NCBI GenBank assembly: GCA_002682825.1
Contig: NOKP01000018.1
Location: 623,783-687,782 of the forward strand
Source: Neonectria sp. B-13
Taxonomy: Eukaryota > Ascomycota > Sordariomycetes > Hypocreales > Nectriaceae
Reading direction: 5' to 3'
Length of the DNA stretch: 64,000 nucleotides
Shown here: positions 34,535 through 46,728 of the stretch, piece after piece
Layout: each line of letters starts with the position of its first letter
How positions within the stretch are numbered: the first letter of the stretch is position 1
Notes under the pieces: generated by a model
What the model was told of the DNA's origin: nothing
Database searches by the model: none
Seen by the model: only the letters and a program-made list of their open reading frames with translations
Made by a program: the position numbers and the translations under genes

Positions 34535-36560
34535 TCAGACGTCATCATACGAGGCCTGCACGAAGGGGACGTCGGGGAGGCTGTCTCTCCGCAGGGCCCA
34601 TATTCCCTCTCGGACATCGTCCACGGTCGCATTCGCCTCGAGTCCGAGTGTGCGGGCAAGAATCTCAAGGTCGCTAGCCGGCAACGGAACAGGCTGATTG
34701 GCGCCTCCGCCGATGACGGGGGCCGAGATAAACGGCGCGGGGGACGCCTTGGCTTTGCTGAGCATGCCGAAGCGGATGGCGACTTCAGTAACGGTGACCA
34801 TGATGCTGACAACAATGAGGACAATGATGATCCAGGTGATGTAGCTCATCTTAGCAGAGGCAACGGAATCGGAGAGGATCTCAGCGAGGTCCAGGAAGAC
34901 GCGGCAACGCTCGTTGAGGACTTTGATGCGAGGGTCGATTTCGAGGTACTCGCGAATGGCGGCGTAGAGAGGGTGCAGAGTCGGCTCGGATTCCCAGAAG
35001 AAGTTGGGTACGTCGAGGATATTGGATGCTTTGAAGCTTGTCAGTCAAGTTCTTTGAGAGTGGGGTGAAGGTCAAGGGGGATGAGGGATTCATACAAAGG
35101 TTTATGTCGACACGGCTCTTGAACAGGCGGCCCAGCATTCGCACAATCTCCGTGCGCGTCATGTTGAGCTCTCCCGTGAGGGCAAGCGTCTTGGGGACAT
35201 GCTGCGCATCGAGCATGGTCTCGCTCATGCGCTCCTCGAAGAAGCACAGGCGGGTGCTCTGGGCGATGGCATGGCTGATGGTGAGCTTGATCATATGGTC
35301 GGAGCGTGGTAGGAGGGTTATCATGTCGTTGAAGACGCGCGGGCGCTTGACATCGGCGCTGTACTCGAAGTGGAACTCCTCCGTCTCGTAATCGTCCTGG
35401 TCGAGAGGCCGGGTGAGGAGGCTGAGGCCACCCTCGGCGGTGGCGTCGGCGTCGGCGAAGGTAAGGTCAGCGAGGATGTCCCTCTCCTGGTGCTCGGTGA
35501 AATTCCAGAAGACAACGACGCCGTACGAGAAGACGAACATCTCGGCGAAGTTCTTGGTGTCAGGGGCGAGCCGGTTCATCTGCGAGGCGTCGTCATCATG
35601 ACGAAAGGGGTTGTCGTGATCTTCGGTCGTGGTTGACGGGTCACTGAAGCGCGAGGGCACCGAATGGGCTCGGTTGGGGCTCGAGCTGATGTAGGCGTCG
35701 TCGTCGAAATAGCCCTCGTGGTGGTCACGCTGCTCGCTGCGCTCAATCTCCAGGTCGAGCACCGTCTTGCCCGTGCCGGGCGTCTTGAGGATGGGTCGGC
35801 TGCGGACGCGGTAGCCGTCGTTGCCATTGAGAAGCGGCAACGCGTATATGACATAGAGGCAGTCGTCGTACAACTTGGTCTTTGCCTCGTGCTTCTGGCG
35901 CAGGAATTCGGCCGTGGCCTTGACCTTGTATGCTTGCGCTGTGCAGTAGGCCGTCAGCCTGCTGACCTTTTCCGTCCTCTGCATCTTCGGCAGCCTCTCG
36001 GCGTAGCTTTTCCCGCGGATTCCACCTCTCTTCTTGAGCACATCCAGCTCTTCGTCTTTAAGGGGTCGATTCTCTTGGTCCTGAAGCCTCCTCGTGAGAA
36101 CGCCTTCACTCTCAATCTCTTCGTCAACGTCGTCATCCTTCTGGTCGGTCTCGGGGAGGAGCACAAGCTTCTCGCTGATTTTGGTCGTACGCGAAGGCAT
36201 GGGTTTGCCAGTGCGTGACTGCGTGTTTGGGAGTCCGCCAGACGGGACTCTTCGGGCACCGGGGGTGCCACCGGCGGCGGATTGGGTTCGAGAGGTCGGA
36301 AGGGGAGGGTTGCGAGGTTGGCCAGAAGGAATCTGGGTATTGTACTGCAGGACATTGTCGACGGTCATGAATCGCATAGGCGCCGCCGGGGCACCAGGCG
36401 AGCCGGCGGCAGTGTCCTGGCGCGTGAGAGTGCGTCGAGGGCTGGGTCGTTCCCTCGCGTCCGTCACCTGTGCGAAACGGTAAGCAAATGGATTGGGTGG
36501 ATTGGGCGCGCCCAAATCTCATGATCATACCAGGACGGAGGGCCGTTGCTTGGAGGCCAT
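34535..36560 (-). CDS. DUF155 (RMD1/RMD8, Sad1-interacting-factor-like) membrane protein
   Basis: Three exons on minus: 36560-36531 (only 10 codons), 36467-35096, 35028-34535, giving 631 residues. The N-terminal 200 residues are disordered and Pro/Arg-rich. The DUF155 domain follows: AEMFVFSYGVVVFWNFTEHQERDIL, then LPRSDHMIKLTISHAIAQSTRLCFFEERM, then LGRLFKSRVDINL and, after the last intron, SNILDVPNFFWESEPTLHPLYAAIREYLEI. A single C-terminal helix is present (ITWIIIVLIVVSIMVTVTEV). Members in yeasts are needed for meiotic division or interact with nuclear-envelope proteins; mitochondrial members (RMND1) also exist. Long length and a disordered N-terminus fit the RMD8 group better. The tiny first exon (MASKQRPSVL) is supported by a clean GTATGA donor and CACAG acceptor. 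The last intron ends in AAG. Confidence 0.88.
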
Positions 36561-38607
36561 GGGGCCGCTGCGGCTTTCGGCACCGTGTTTTTCTCGGTGG
36601 ATAAGAATTGGCCAATGGCCAGAGGAGATGAGACAAGGGGATTGAGGCTGTCGCGGGATGTTTTGAAGAGGAAGGTGGTTGAAGTTGAGATGGTTTGGAG
36701 CCGTTCCGAAGACGCAAAGGTTTAGCGATTCTTCTGGCGACGGAGGCGGATGGGTCGAGAGCGCCAGCCAATTGGTGCTGGCGCATCCAGCACGGATGAC
36801 CTCATGCAACCCCGCTGCAGTAGAAAGAAGCCGCTACCTGGATGCGAACTTTGGAGCTCACCAACAACAAATCCACGTGTCGATGCATTCACAGTTGATT
36901 GCTTCCGTCCGTCTCTACCCAAAGTGGGCGTGAAACGGACTGGGTTTTTGAGGTGTTCCACGAGACGTGAACAGCGCAAAGTCTAGGTGCTATACCCCCA
37001 TGCCCATGATGCATGTCTCTCCATGCATCAGCCACTGCCATCCTTGCTCGGGGTTCTAGAACAGTCACGAACACCAGAAATACGGTTCAGCCATTTAACG
37101 TTAGGCCTAATACCCTAGATAGGAAGTGAAGCAATGGTTTCTCTCGCTGCAGTAGGCTAGCGTCTCTATCGCAGCTCATGCCCCAGTTTGTGAGATTCTT
37201 GACTCCACTCAATCAGTCGTCGATTCGTATGATCCCTTTCCCATCAGCGTAGGTACTTAGCCTCCCGACTCTTCCTGGTTATCCACGACTCCATGACTAT
37301 TTCTGGTCATTTGTATGCCGAATAAATACCGACCTTCATTCCCTCCTTTCCGCCATGTTCCTAGATGAACAACAAAGACCCTAGTGGATCACATCCCTAG
37401 AAATGGAGGATGTCTAAGTCACCAACTTTGCGGATATCCTCACTTTGATGAAGTTACATTCAGGTGTCACCGCGCGGTCTTCTTGTGGCACGAGAAGGCC
37501 GTTATACCCCGCAGTAGCTTTACTCAATAGGGGGAAACGAGGTTACGAGTGGACCAAAAGATGACAATTCCCGTCTGAACGAGATTTACCTATCACAGTG
37601 CCCTCTTAGCAACTGCTACCACAATCGTTGCTAATTCAACCCTGGGAAATAAAAGGCAGGATGCAATCGTTCTACAAAATATGAAAATTATGACTATAGT
37701 GTAAGGCGCTTAATGCCAACCAATTCAAGGACGGCTCACAGCACGGGAGGAGAGATCGAAAGTCAAACTCACAATAAGGGACCAGATGATTTGCACCAGA
37801 TGATTTGCACTCGCATTACTACGATTATTTACCTGACTGGTCTCTTGTCATCTTAAGTGTTGCATCGACGATTACAGGTGCGGCAATAATTCGACCCGAA
37901 CTGGTCGATCACGAGGCAAGCAAGCATGTCCGTGCAAAACACCACAAGTCCCTTCGGCCCGTAGCGGCCCGAAGATCGTCGCTCAAGCATTGTGTGGACA
38001 AGTTAACAAGGTTGCATATCCCGAGCTTTGATGCGTCGGCATTGGTCTAAGCAATGAGCCTATTTGCGTTTTATCCCTCAATGCCATTGGCATTTGGCCC
38101 TGAACAGGTCATGCATAGACCCTACCATACTACTTCATATGTAGTGTTTAAGCACCGCCTCGTATGGTGGGTTCTGTGCTAATCGGGCAATGACACCGGC
38201 CATATCGACAGATTCAATGCGGGGAATCCATGAGCCATCCTTGGCAGCACGTTGGTCACCTGCCATATATGCTTGATTGACTTTGGAAAAGGTCAAAGCA
38301 CGTATTCTAGGATGCCCGGTTTCCCCGAGACTTGGCGTCCCTTCGGAGCATGATCTTCCTGTGAAGCCGAGGATGGCAATCCCTCGAGTACGTTACAGCT
38401 CATTGGACCGGAACAAACAAATATGTAGCCCAAAGGTGCCTCGTAAAGGCTTACAGCTTTGGTTGCGATGTAGACCCAGGGGCCAACCCTGTCGACTACT
38501 AGTGATTTACATGACATATATAAACGACTGTTCCTACAAAGCCATCCAAACTTGAAAAGACAACAGCAAACAAGCACATGTCTTGAGACACGAGTTCACC
38601 GACTACA
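36561..38607. other. Intergenic, GH43 promoter at the right end
   Basis: About 2 kb between divergent starts. No gene supported. A TATA-like TATATAAA at 38517-38524 lies 84 nt before the GH43 ATG. The rest is AT-richer than the coding neighbours and shows only short frames. Confidence 0.45.
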
Positions 38608-40242
38608 ATGGCTCTCATTACATGGATCCTCACTGCCTTGGTTTCAACCACGAAAGTTGGGGCAGCGCTCGATGTCATTCCTGGGGCAACCTGGACTGCA
38701 GTACGAGACCACCTGAGTCCGAAGATATTCAACTTCAAGGATCTGACTAGGCTTTATAGACCAATACCGGGGAGCATGTCCAAGCCCATGGTCACGGCCT
38801 CATGTGAGTCCAAGATCTTTATCATCGCCTTACAACGTTCTCGCAAATGCTTACAACTCATTTTCGAACAGCGAGGTCGGCGGCACGTATTACATGATCG
38901 GTGAAGACAAGACTGAAGGCACATTCTTTCAAAACGTCAATTGTTACTCGTCTACCGACTTGGTAGAATGGACTTATGTGGGTGCTTTGCTGTCTCGGAC
39001 CGACGAAGCGGGTGACCTTGGCCCCAACCGCGTCGTCGAGAGACCAAAGGTCATCTACAACGATGCTACAGAGAAGTATGTATTGTACCTTCACATTGAC
39101 AGCGCGGACTACAAGGATGCTCGCGTTGGTGTCGCCACGGGTGATAGTGTCTGTGGGGCATATGAGTATCATGGCAGCTTCAGGCCTTTGGGCCACCAGA
39201 GTCGAGACATGGGTCTTTTCAAAGACGACGATGGTTCAGCTTATCTCATGTCGGAGGATGTAAGGCCCCCCTCTTCGTGTTGCTCACTTTGGGCAGTTTC
39301 AAACACAGCCAAAGAGTCGCATACTGATCCTTTCACTAGCGGGAGTTTGGCACTCGCATCATGGCCCTGTCGGAAGACTATCTCAACGTCACCGAAGCCA
39401 CCTACGAGTGGAAGTACTTTGCCGAGTCGCCTGCGATGCTCAAAAAAGACGGATATTACTTTATATTCGGCTCACATTTGACTGGCTGGAACCCCAACGA
39501 CAACGTAAGATAGTCCCATGTTGATCTTGGAAGACGTCCGTTTTCTTGAGCAGGTACTAATCGCATGTCGACTCAATAGGTTTACAGCTACGCCAAGTCT
39601 CTTTCTGGGCCTTGGTCCGAATGGACCGAATTTGCTCCCGTCGGTTCCAACACCTTCAGAAGTCAAGTCAGCTACATTCAGCCCCTAGGCGACAGCGCCA
39701 TCTACATAGGCGACCGTTGGGTGTCGTCCAATTTAGTCGCAAGCACCTACATCTGGCTTCCTCTGACCATCTCTGGGACCGAAGTCACCCTCGAATGGCG
39801 GGATTCCTGGGCCCCCAATGTAGCAGAAGGCACATGGTCGGAGCGGGCGAGTGAGACCACTCTCGAAGGCGAGGATGCCGGTCTTGACAACGGCGCCATC
39901 GTCATCACCTGTAGCGAGTGCAGTGAGGGAGAGGCTGCAGGGTACATTGGAGGTGGTACGGATGGCACTGTTACATTCGACAATGTCCAGAGCCCGTCTG
40001 GTGGCCGCGAGACTGTCACGATCAAGTACCGCAACGGCGACACCGCTTCGCGACACGCCAAGGTCACTGTTAATGGGAAAACGCAAACGGTGGCGTTTTT
40101 GTCGACAAGGCATCATTCCACCGAGGCGGGGAGCAGTTCTCTGCACTGTGACTTGGAGGAAGGCACTAATGCCATTGTGTTTTCAGCCAGCGAAGGAGGC
40201 TGGGGTCCGGATGTTGATCAGTTGTTGGTGCCTTCTAAATAG
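38608..40242 (+). CDS. Secreted glycoside hydrolase family 43 with C-terminal CBM35
   Basis: Extracellular enzyme; the sequence resembles the GH43 group of fungal exo-beta-1,3-galactanases, but substrate is inferred. Exons 38608-38700, 38760-38803, 38872-39259, 39340-39504, 39580-40242 give 450 residues. Signal peptide MALITWILTALVSTTKVGA. Family landmarks: GEHVQAHGHGLIEVGGTYYMIGEDK assembled over three exons, VNCYSSTDLVEWTYVGALLS, LGPNRVVERPKVIYN, QSRDMGLFKDDDGSAYLMSED, ESPAMLKKDGYYFIFGSHLTGW and YIGDRWVSSNL. The last 120 residues (TTLEGEDAGLDNGA to WGPDVDQLLV) match the CBM35 fold. The 44-nt second exon is easily missed by automatic gene callers. The gene stands alone, with no transporter or regulator beside it. 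Confidence 0.92.
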
Positions 40243-41346
40243 ACGGCTACAGGGTTGGACACATGTGAGCCTGCTACATGGAGAGTCATATGGACGATGA
40301 TCTGTCAACGGCTGGCTTGCATTGAGGATGCATCGTCAACCTTTAAAATTGAGAGTGTGCTTTGACGTTGGGAGTTTCACCCCCATGGATCTTTCACCCA
40401 CTTTAAACACCATGAATTCTCACATGCGATCGAGCCCCCATCCATGACTTGCGTGCTCGATAGACAATATGTAATGTAGCACGCCGGATGCATAAATTGG
40501 TTAAAGCCGACTTTTGAGAGACGACTACCCTGTACCACAACATTGAATCGCTGTGCAGATGCGCTCTGGATCGACTGCGGCATGGACCGACGATGTTGTT
40601 GATGGGTCTTCCCGGCTTTCCTTGGCGTCAACCTCCAACGTAGTGGAGGCCGCAACCGCATTTCAACGAGTTGATTGGTGCCACTCCAAGCGACATAAAG
40701 TCAATGTGTTTGCGCCTGATCCGCATGAACTGATGACATTGGACACACTGCAAGCGTTACAAGGACGAGGTCGTGTAAAATGTGGAACGGGTGGAGTCAG
40801 TAGCGAATCAGATCGGCGGCATCCGTTGCTAGGCGGTTGGCCCGGTGTTTGTTTACTACGGCATTTAGCAGACTCTGGCCCCGCTGTGCCGACGGATGCC
40901 CTCCCTTGGCACGCCATTTTCCAGGTGCATTATTGACATTTGTGCTGTTAGAGAAAGCATGCATCACAGAGTACGGTGACGGCATTATACGGCTAGCACT
41001 CTCTCTACGCCTTGATATCGCGGCGGTGCTCTCTCTCTCTTCTCTCCACCATACCGCACCTTCCTCCATCCCACATACCACCACCACCTGCCTGCCAGCT
41101 GCCCGGCACAAACACCACCGCCAACAGCCAGCGCATGTCTTGGATGGCTCTCTGCTCCACGCCATCCATCTCTACAAACATTCCTCTGACCGGTCGAGCA
41201 CTGCTCGAAATCATGCGTTAACGTCACCAAGACGGTGGATTCTTCTCCTCAGACCCCAAGAGACGTCCTAAGAGCCCCAGGGCCAACCATCTCCGACCGA
41301 AACCACGGCTCGGCCGACGACGACATCCACAGGCCAGCCGTCAACA
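40243..41346. other. Intergenic, IQGAP promoter and leader
   Basis: No gene supported. The right part (41020-41340) is CT/CA-rich and probably the IQGAP leader. Confidence 0.4.
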
Positions 41347-44300
41347 ATGTCGTCCCGCTTCCAACATCATCAACCTCAACCTCACACTCACTCTCACATT
41401 CAACATCACCCTCACCCCCTTCGCCAGTCACACACCATCGACTTCGCCGCTGCAACTGCGACATCCGACTCATCCATCAACCGCTTCCCCTCGACCACCT
41501 CGTCGTCTGCCTCCTCAGGCTACTCGCACGTCTCCGACCACAGCCTCAACAGCCAGTCAACGTCCGCCTCGAGTGGTTACGGACCTCCTGTCCCCAGCCA
41601 CAAGCGTGCCCAGAGCGATGTGAGAGCCAGAGCTCGCACCTTTGAAGCCGGGGAAATGCATAGCCCCAAGAAGGCTTCGGACAGCCTCTACAGCTCCGCT
41701 CGCCAGTCTCTCCGCCCGCTTCCCCAGGCCCCGGCATCTACGCCGCCTGCCACGCCGCCTCATAAACAGAACTCTCCCCGCCATGACCGTGGCAAGAGCG
41801 TAGACATCGGCAAGCTGTCGCTGGCCCAAGGCGACGGCCACACTTCCCCGACGTCGCCGCTACGCACTCTTCCCATGCGCCCCAACTCGATGCTCTTGAG
41901 TCGATCCGACTCGGTGCGCAACATTGGCGGGGTGCCGCACTCTCCGACATCGCACCATGCGCACAGCAGCAGCACACACCTTGCCCGGGATGATATCGAG
42001 GAGTTGGGGCGTTCCTCGACGAGCCAGCTGAGAACACTCTCTCGTCTGGTGCAATCAGACTCTGCCGATGACTTCACCATTAAATCACCTGCACAGCAGG
42101 TTGTGGGCCTCCGAGGTCGACGAAGGTTGCAACGAGTCGACAACACAGGTGGCAACCGCCAGCAAAACCTCGGCTACAGCTGGGAGGGTCGCAACTGGAT
42201 GGACAAACAGCGACAATTCCTCCAAGCCTACGAATATCTCTGCCACATTGGTGAGGCCAAGGAATGGATCGAAGGCATCGTCAACAAGGCCATTCCTCCC
42301 ATTGTCGAATTGGAGGAAGCTTTGCGCGACGGCGTCACTCTCGCAGAAGTGGTAGAGTCACTCAACCTCCACAAGCGCTTTCGAATCTTCCACCATCCTA
42401 AGCTCCAATACAAACACTCAGATAACATTGCCATCTTCTTCCGGTACCTCGACGAGGTAGAACTCCCAGATCTCTTCCGCTTCGAACTCATCGATCTATA
42501 CGAGAAAAAGAACATCCCTAAAGTAATCTACTGCATCCACGCCCTGAGCTGGCTTCTGTTCCGGAAAGGCATAGTCGACTTCCGCATAGGCAACCTCGTG
42601 GGCCAACTCGAATTCGAGCATCATGAGCTCGAGGCAATGCAGAAGGGCCTCGATAAACTCGGGGTGACTATGCCTAGTTTCGGCAACATGGGCGCCGATT
42701 TCGGTGTTCCTGAACCCGAGCCCGAACCGGAAGAGACAGAGGATGAAAGGATCGAGCGAGAACTGCGTGAGAACGAGGGGTCCATCGTCGAGCTGCAGGC
42801 GCAGATCCGCGGCGCCATGCACCGGGTGAGACTGGGCGAGACCATGCAGCAGCTTTGGGACGAGGAGGAGTGGTTAATCGACCTACAATCTCGAATTCGC
42901 GGCGACTTTACTCGGCAAATCATGGATTATCGTATGCAGATGAGACGATTTGCCGTTCAACTACAGAGCTCAGCACGAGGTTTCCTGGTCCGACGAAGGA
43001 TGGCGAATAGCGATCGAGCCTGGAAGGCTATGGAACCCGACGTGCTTGAGCTCCAGAATATGATCCGGGCGAAGAAGGTCCGCGACGAGGTACGAGACCT
43101 TACTTCTCAGCTTTCAACTTGTGGAGGGCCTATCAGGGAGATCCAAGCGCTTTCCAGAGGCTTTCTACTACGAAAAACGCACGTCACGCAGCAGCGAGAG
43201 ACCAAAGAGACGTCTGGCGAACTCCCAAAGCTTCAAGCAGCCATTCGTGGAATGTTCCTGAGAGGAAAAATCGAAAAGGATCTCATGGAGCTTGATGCAA
43301 ACACCCATACCATTACCGAACTTCAAGCTGCCATTCGTGGAATGTTCCTGAGAGGAAAAATCGAAAAGGATCTCATGGAGCTTGATGCAAACACCCATGC
43401 CATTACCGAACTTCAAGCTGCCATTCGTGGAGTGTTTGTGCGAGGAAAAACCGGAGATGATATCCAGGAGCTGGACGAACAAACACAGGCAATCCCAGAA
43501 CTTCAGGCTGCTATTCGTGGAATGCTCCTGAGGGGAAAAGTCGAAGAGGATCTCCAGGAGTTGAATGCGCATACCCATGAGATCACCACCCTGCAAGCTG
43601 CGGCGCGAGCAGCGTTGACCAGAAACCACATCAGCCTCCAGCAGGAACAACTCCGAGCATCTAATCTTCAATGGACCTCGCTCCAAGCTTTTGCCCGTGG
43701 TCTTCTTTCTCGTAATGAGACCAAGGCGTTGAAGGCGGAGTTGAAGAAGCATGTGCCGGAAATCGGTCAAGTCCAAGCGATGGCTCGCGCAGCCGCAGTT
43801 AGGAGAGAGGTTACGAGACAGCTGGATTTGTTGAAGGAAAACGAGCCCGCAGTTATCGACCTGCAATCAATGATCAGAGGCATGCTTGAGCGCCAGAGCA
43901 TTGCCGCGGACCAGGAAGAACTTGAACAACAAGAACCGGAGATCATTGCTCTTCAGGGCAATATCCGAGGACTCCTGTACCGACAACAACACCAAGCATT
44001 CCTGGACGAATTGTCTTCCCACACGCCGCAGATCATCGAGCTCCAAAGTATCCTTAGAGCCATGATGGAGCGAGCGAGGGTTGAGGACCTCCTGGCTGAA
44101 CTGGAACTAGAGGATGAGTCCATTCTCGAATTCCAGGCTGCTGCGAAGGGTTTCATCGTTCGAGCCCGATTCGAAGAGAAGAAGCGCTTCTTCAATGAGA
44201 ACATGCAGAAGGTCGTTAAGATCCAGAGTTTCGTCCGCGCCAAGGTCCAAGGAGAAGCCTACAAGAGCCTGACCACCGGCAAGAACCCCCCTGTCAGCGC

Positions 44301-46728
44301 TGTCAAGAATTTCGTCCACCTACTCAATGACAGTGACTTTGATTTCAACGAGGAGATCGAGTTTGAGCGCATGCGCAAGGTTGTGGTCCAACAAGTTCGA
44401 CAGAACGAGTTGTTGGAACAGTACATTGACCAGCTCGACATCAAGATCGCCCTCCTCGTCAAGAACAAGATCACGCTAGATGAAGTCGTGCGGCACCAGC
44501 ACAATTTTGGTGGCCATTCGATGGGCTTCCTCGCGAACAGCTCCATGCACTCAGCCAACCAATTTGATCTGAAAGCACTCAACAAGAGCTCAAGGAAGAA
44601 GCTAGAGTCGTACCAGCAGCTCTTCTTCAACCTTCAGACCCAATCTCAATACCTGGCCCGACTCTTCAAGCGGATCCGCGAGCAAGGCACTGCCGAGAAG
44701 GAGTGCAAGCGAATCGAGCTGCTGATGATGAGCCTGTTCGGCTATGCCCAGAAGCGACGAGAAGAGTACTATCTGCTAAAGCTGATCGCCCGATCGATTA
44801 AAGAGGAGATTGCTGGCGCCAGAACCGCCCAGGACTTCCTCCGTGGAAACTTCTTCTGGTCCAAGCTGTTAACCAACTACACTCGTTCGCCGCGTGACCG
44901 GAAGTACCTCCGGGAACTTCTGGGACCTCTGATCCGCGACAACATCGTCGAGGATCCTGCCCTCGATCTTGAGAGTGACCCCATGCAAATTTACAAGTCG
45001 GCCATCAACAACGAGGAGCTCAGGACTGGAGAAGCCGATCGACGACCCGCAGATGTGCCCCGAGAAATTGCCATCCGCGACCCCGAGACTCGACGATTAT
45101 TCATCGACCACCTTCGCGACCTACGAGAAATCTGCGACCAGTTCTTCCTCGCCCTGGAGGATCAAGTGCACAGGATGCCTTACGGTCTTCGCTTCACCTG
45201 TCGCCAGATCTTCGAAGGTCTACGCCAGCAGTTCAAGCGAGAGCCCCCAGAGAACTTACTCACCATTGTCTGCAACTGGCTTTGGCGATTCTATCTCCAG
45301 CCCGCTGTGACTAGCCCTGAGAATTTCGGCGTGATCGAGAGGATGTTGAGCCCCCTCCAAAAGAGAAACCTGACCGAGGTCGCCAAGGTGATTAGCCAGA
45401 TCGCCTCTGGCCGTCCATTCGGCGGCGAGAATATCTATCTCCAGCCTCTCAACGCCTTTGTTGCCGAGTCTATTGAGCGCCTGAACCTGATCATCAGCGA
45501 GCTTATCACGGTGCCTGATGCTGAAAGCACATTTGATATCGATGAGTTCAATGACCTCTACGCCAAGAACAAGCCAACCTTGTACATCAAGATGACGGAC
45601 GTCTTCGCCATTCACAACCTCGTGGCTGTGGAGCTTCAGGCTATCTGCCCTGGCCGCGACGACATCCTGCGGGAAATCATGCACGACCTCGGTAGCGCTA
45701 AGCACAACGAGAACGAAATGAACGCCGCAGGCTCATCGGATATTCACATGTTCCTTACACCTAAGCTACACGACGTTGACGACCCCGAGGCCGATGCCAA
45801 GACCCTCTTCATGGAGACAAAGCGATGCGTTCTGTATATTATTCGCATCCAGACAGGCGCCAACCTCATGGAGATCCTCGTCAAGCCCATCACGCCCGAG
45901 GATGAGCACAAATGGCTCACGCTGCTGCGCGAGGACTTCCCGGCAGGCAGCAAGTCACGCGGTGCCTACTCGGACGCCAATATGATTGATGTGACGCGCA
46001 TGTCATATCACGACCTCAAGAGGACGGCACTTGAGAATGTGATGCACCTGGAGCAGCTGGGCCGCATCTCCAAGCACAACTACTTCCAGGACGTCCTCAA
46101 CGCCATCGCGCTGGACATCAGGACCAAGAGCCGCCGTCGCGTCCAGCGCCAGCGCGAAGTTGAGGGTGTTCGCCTGACCCTGAGCAACTTGCACGAGAAG
46201 GCCCAGTATCTGGAGCAGCAGCGAAAAAGCTACGACGATTACATCGAGCAGGCGATGGCGACGCTGCAGAACAAGAAGGGGTAAGTTCTAGATTTATGGA
46301 TCGATTCAAGTTGCCGATGACTAACACACCACTGCAGGAAGAAGAAGTTCTTGATGCCTTTCACAAAGCAGTACAACCATCAGCGAGAGCTGGAGCGCAG
46401 CGGCCGGGTGCCCAAGTTTGGCAGCTACAAGTACAGTGCACGGGCACTGTCGGAGAAGGGCGTACTGGTGTCTTGGACAGGCGTCGGCGAGCGTGACTTG
46501 GACAAGATCAACCTGACCATCTCTTGCGATGAGGTCGGCGTCTTCAGTCTCGAGGGCTCGCGCGGCCACATTCAATCTCCCGGTGCCAGCGCGCTGGTGC
46601 CCATCGAGGACCTACTGCAGGCCCAGTTCGAGGCCCACCAGTTCATGAACCTGTTTGAGGGCAACCTCAAGCTTAACGTCAACCTGCTGCTGCACCTGCT
46701 GTACAAAAAGTTTTACCGGACCCAGTGA
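41347..46728 (+). CDS. IQG1: IQGAP-family cytokinesis scaffold (Rng2/Iqg1/SepG type)
   Basis: Scaffold that gathers actin, myosin light chain and formin at the septation ring. Exons 41347-46280 and 46338-46728 give 1774 residues. N-terminal 280 residues are disordered, His/Ser-rich and with SPxK-like sites. A calponin-homology domain lies at about 285-420 (WMDKQRQFLQAYEYLCHIGEAKEWIEGIV to KVIYCIHALSWLLFRKG). A long IQ-type region (about 480-970) contains roughly twenty LQaxiRGxxxR repeats, including four exact-period 30-residue units. Then come the RasGAP-like domain (about 1090-1450, LRGNFFWSKLLTNYTRSPRDRKYLRELLG) and the RasGAP C-terminal domain spanning the intron (KKKFLMPFTKQYNHQRELERSG to LLLHLLYKKFYRTQ). 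IQGAPs are known to lack GAP activity. The ATG at 41347 follows AACA and is the first Met of the long frame. Confidence 0.95.
43231..43590 (+). repeat. Four 90-bp coding repeats in the IQ region
   Basis: Units start at 43231, 43321, 43411 and 43501, each opening CTTCAAGCTGCCATTCGTGG or a close variant. Units one and two differ at very few bases; units three and four have diverged. Confidence 0.9.
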
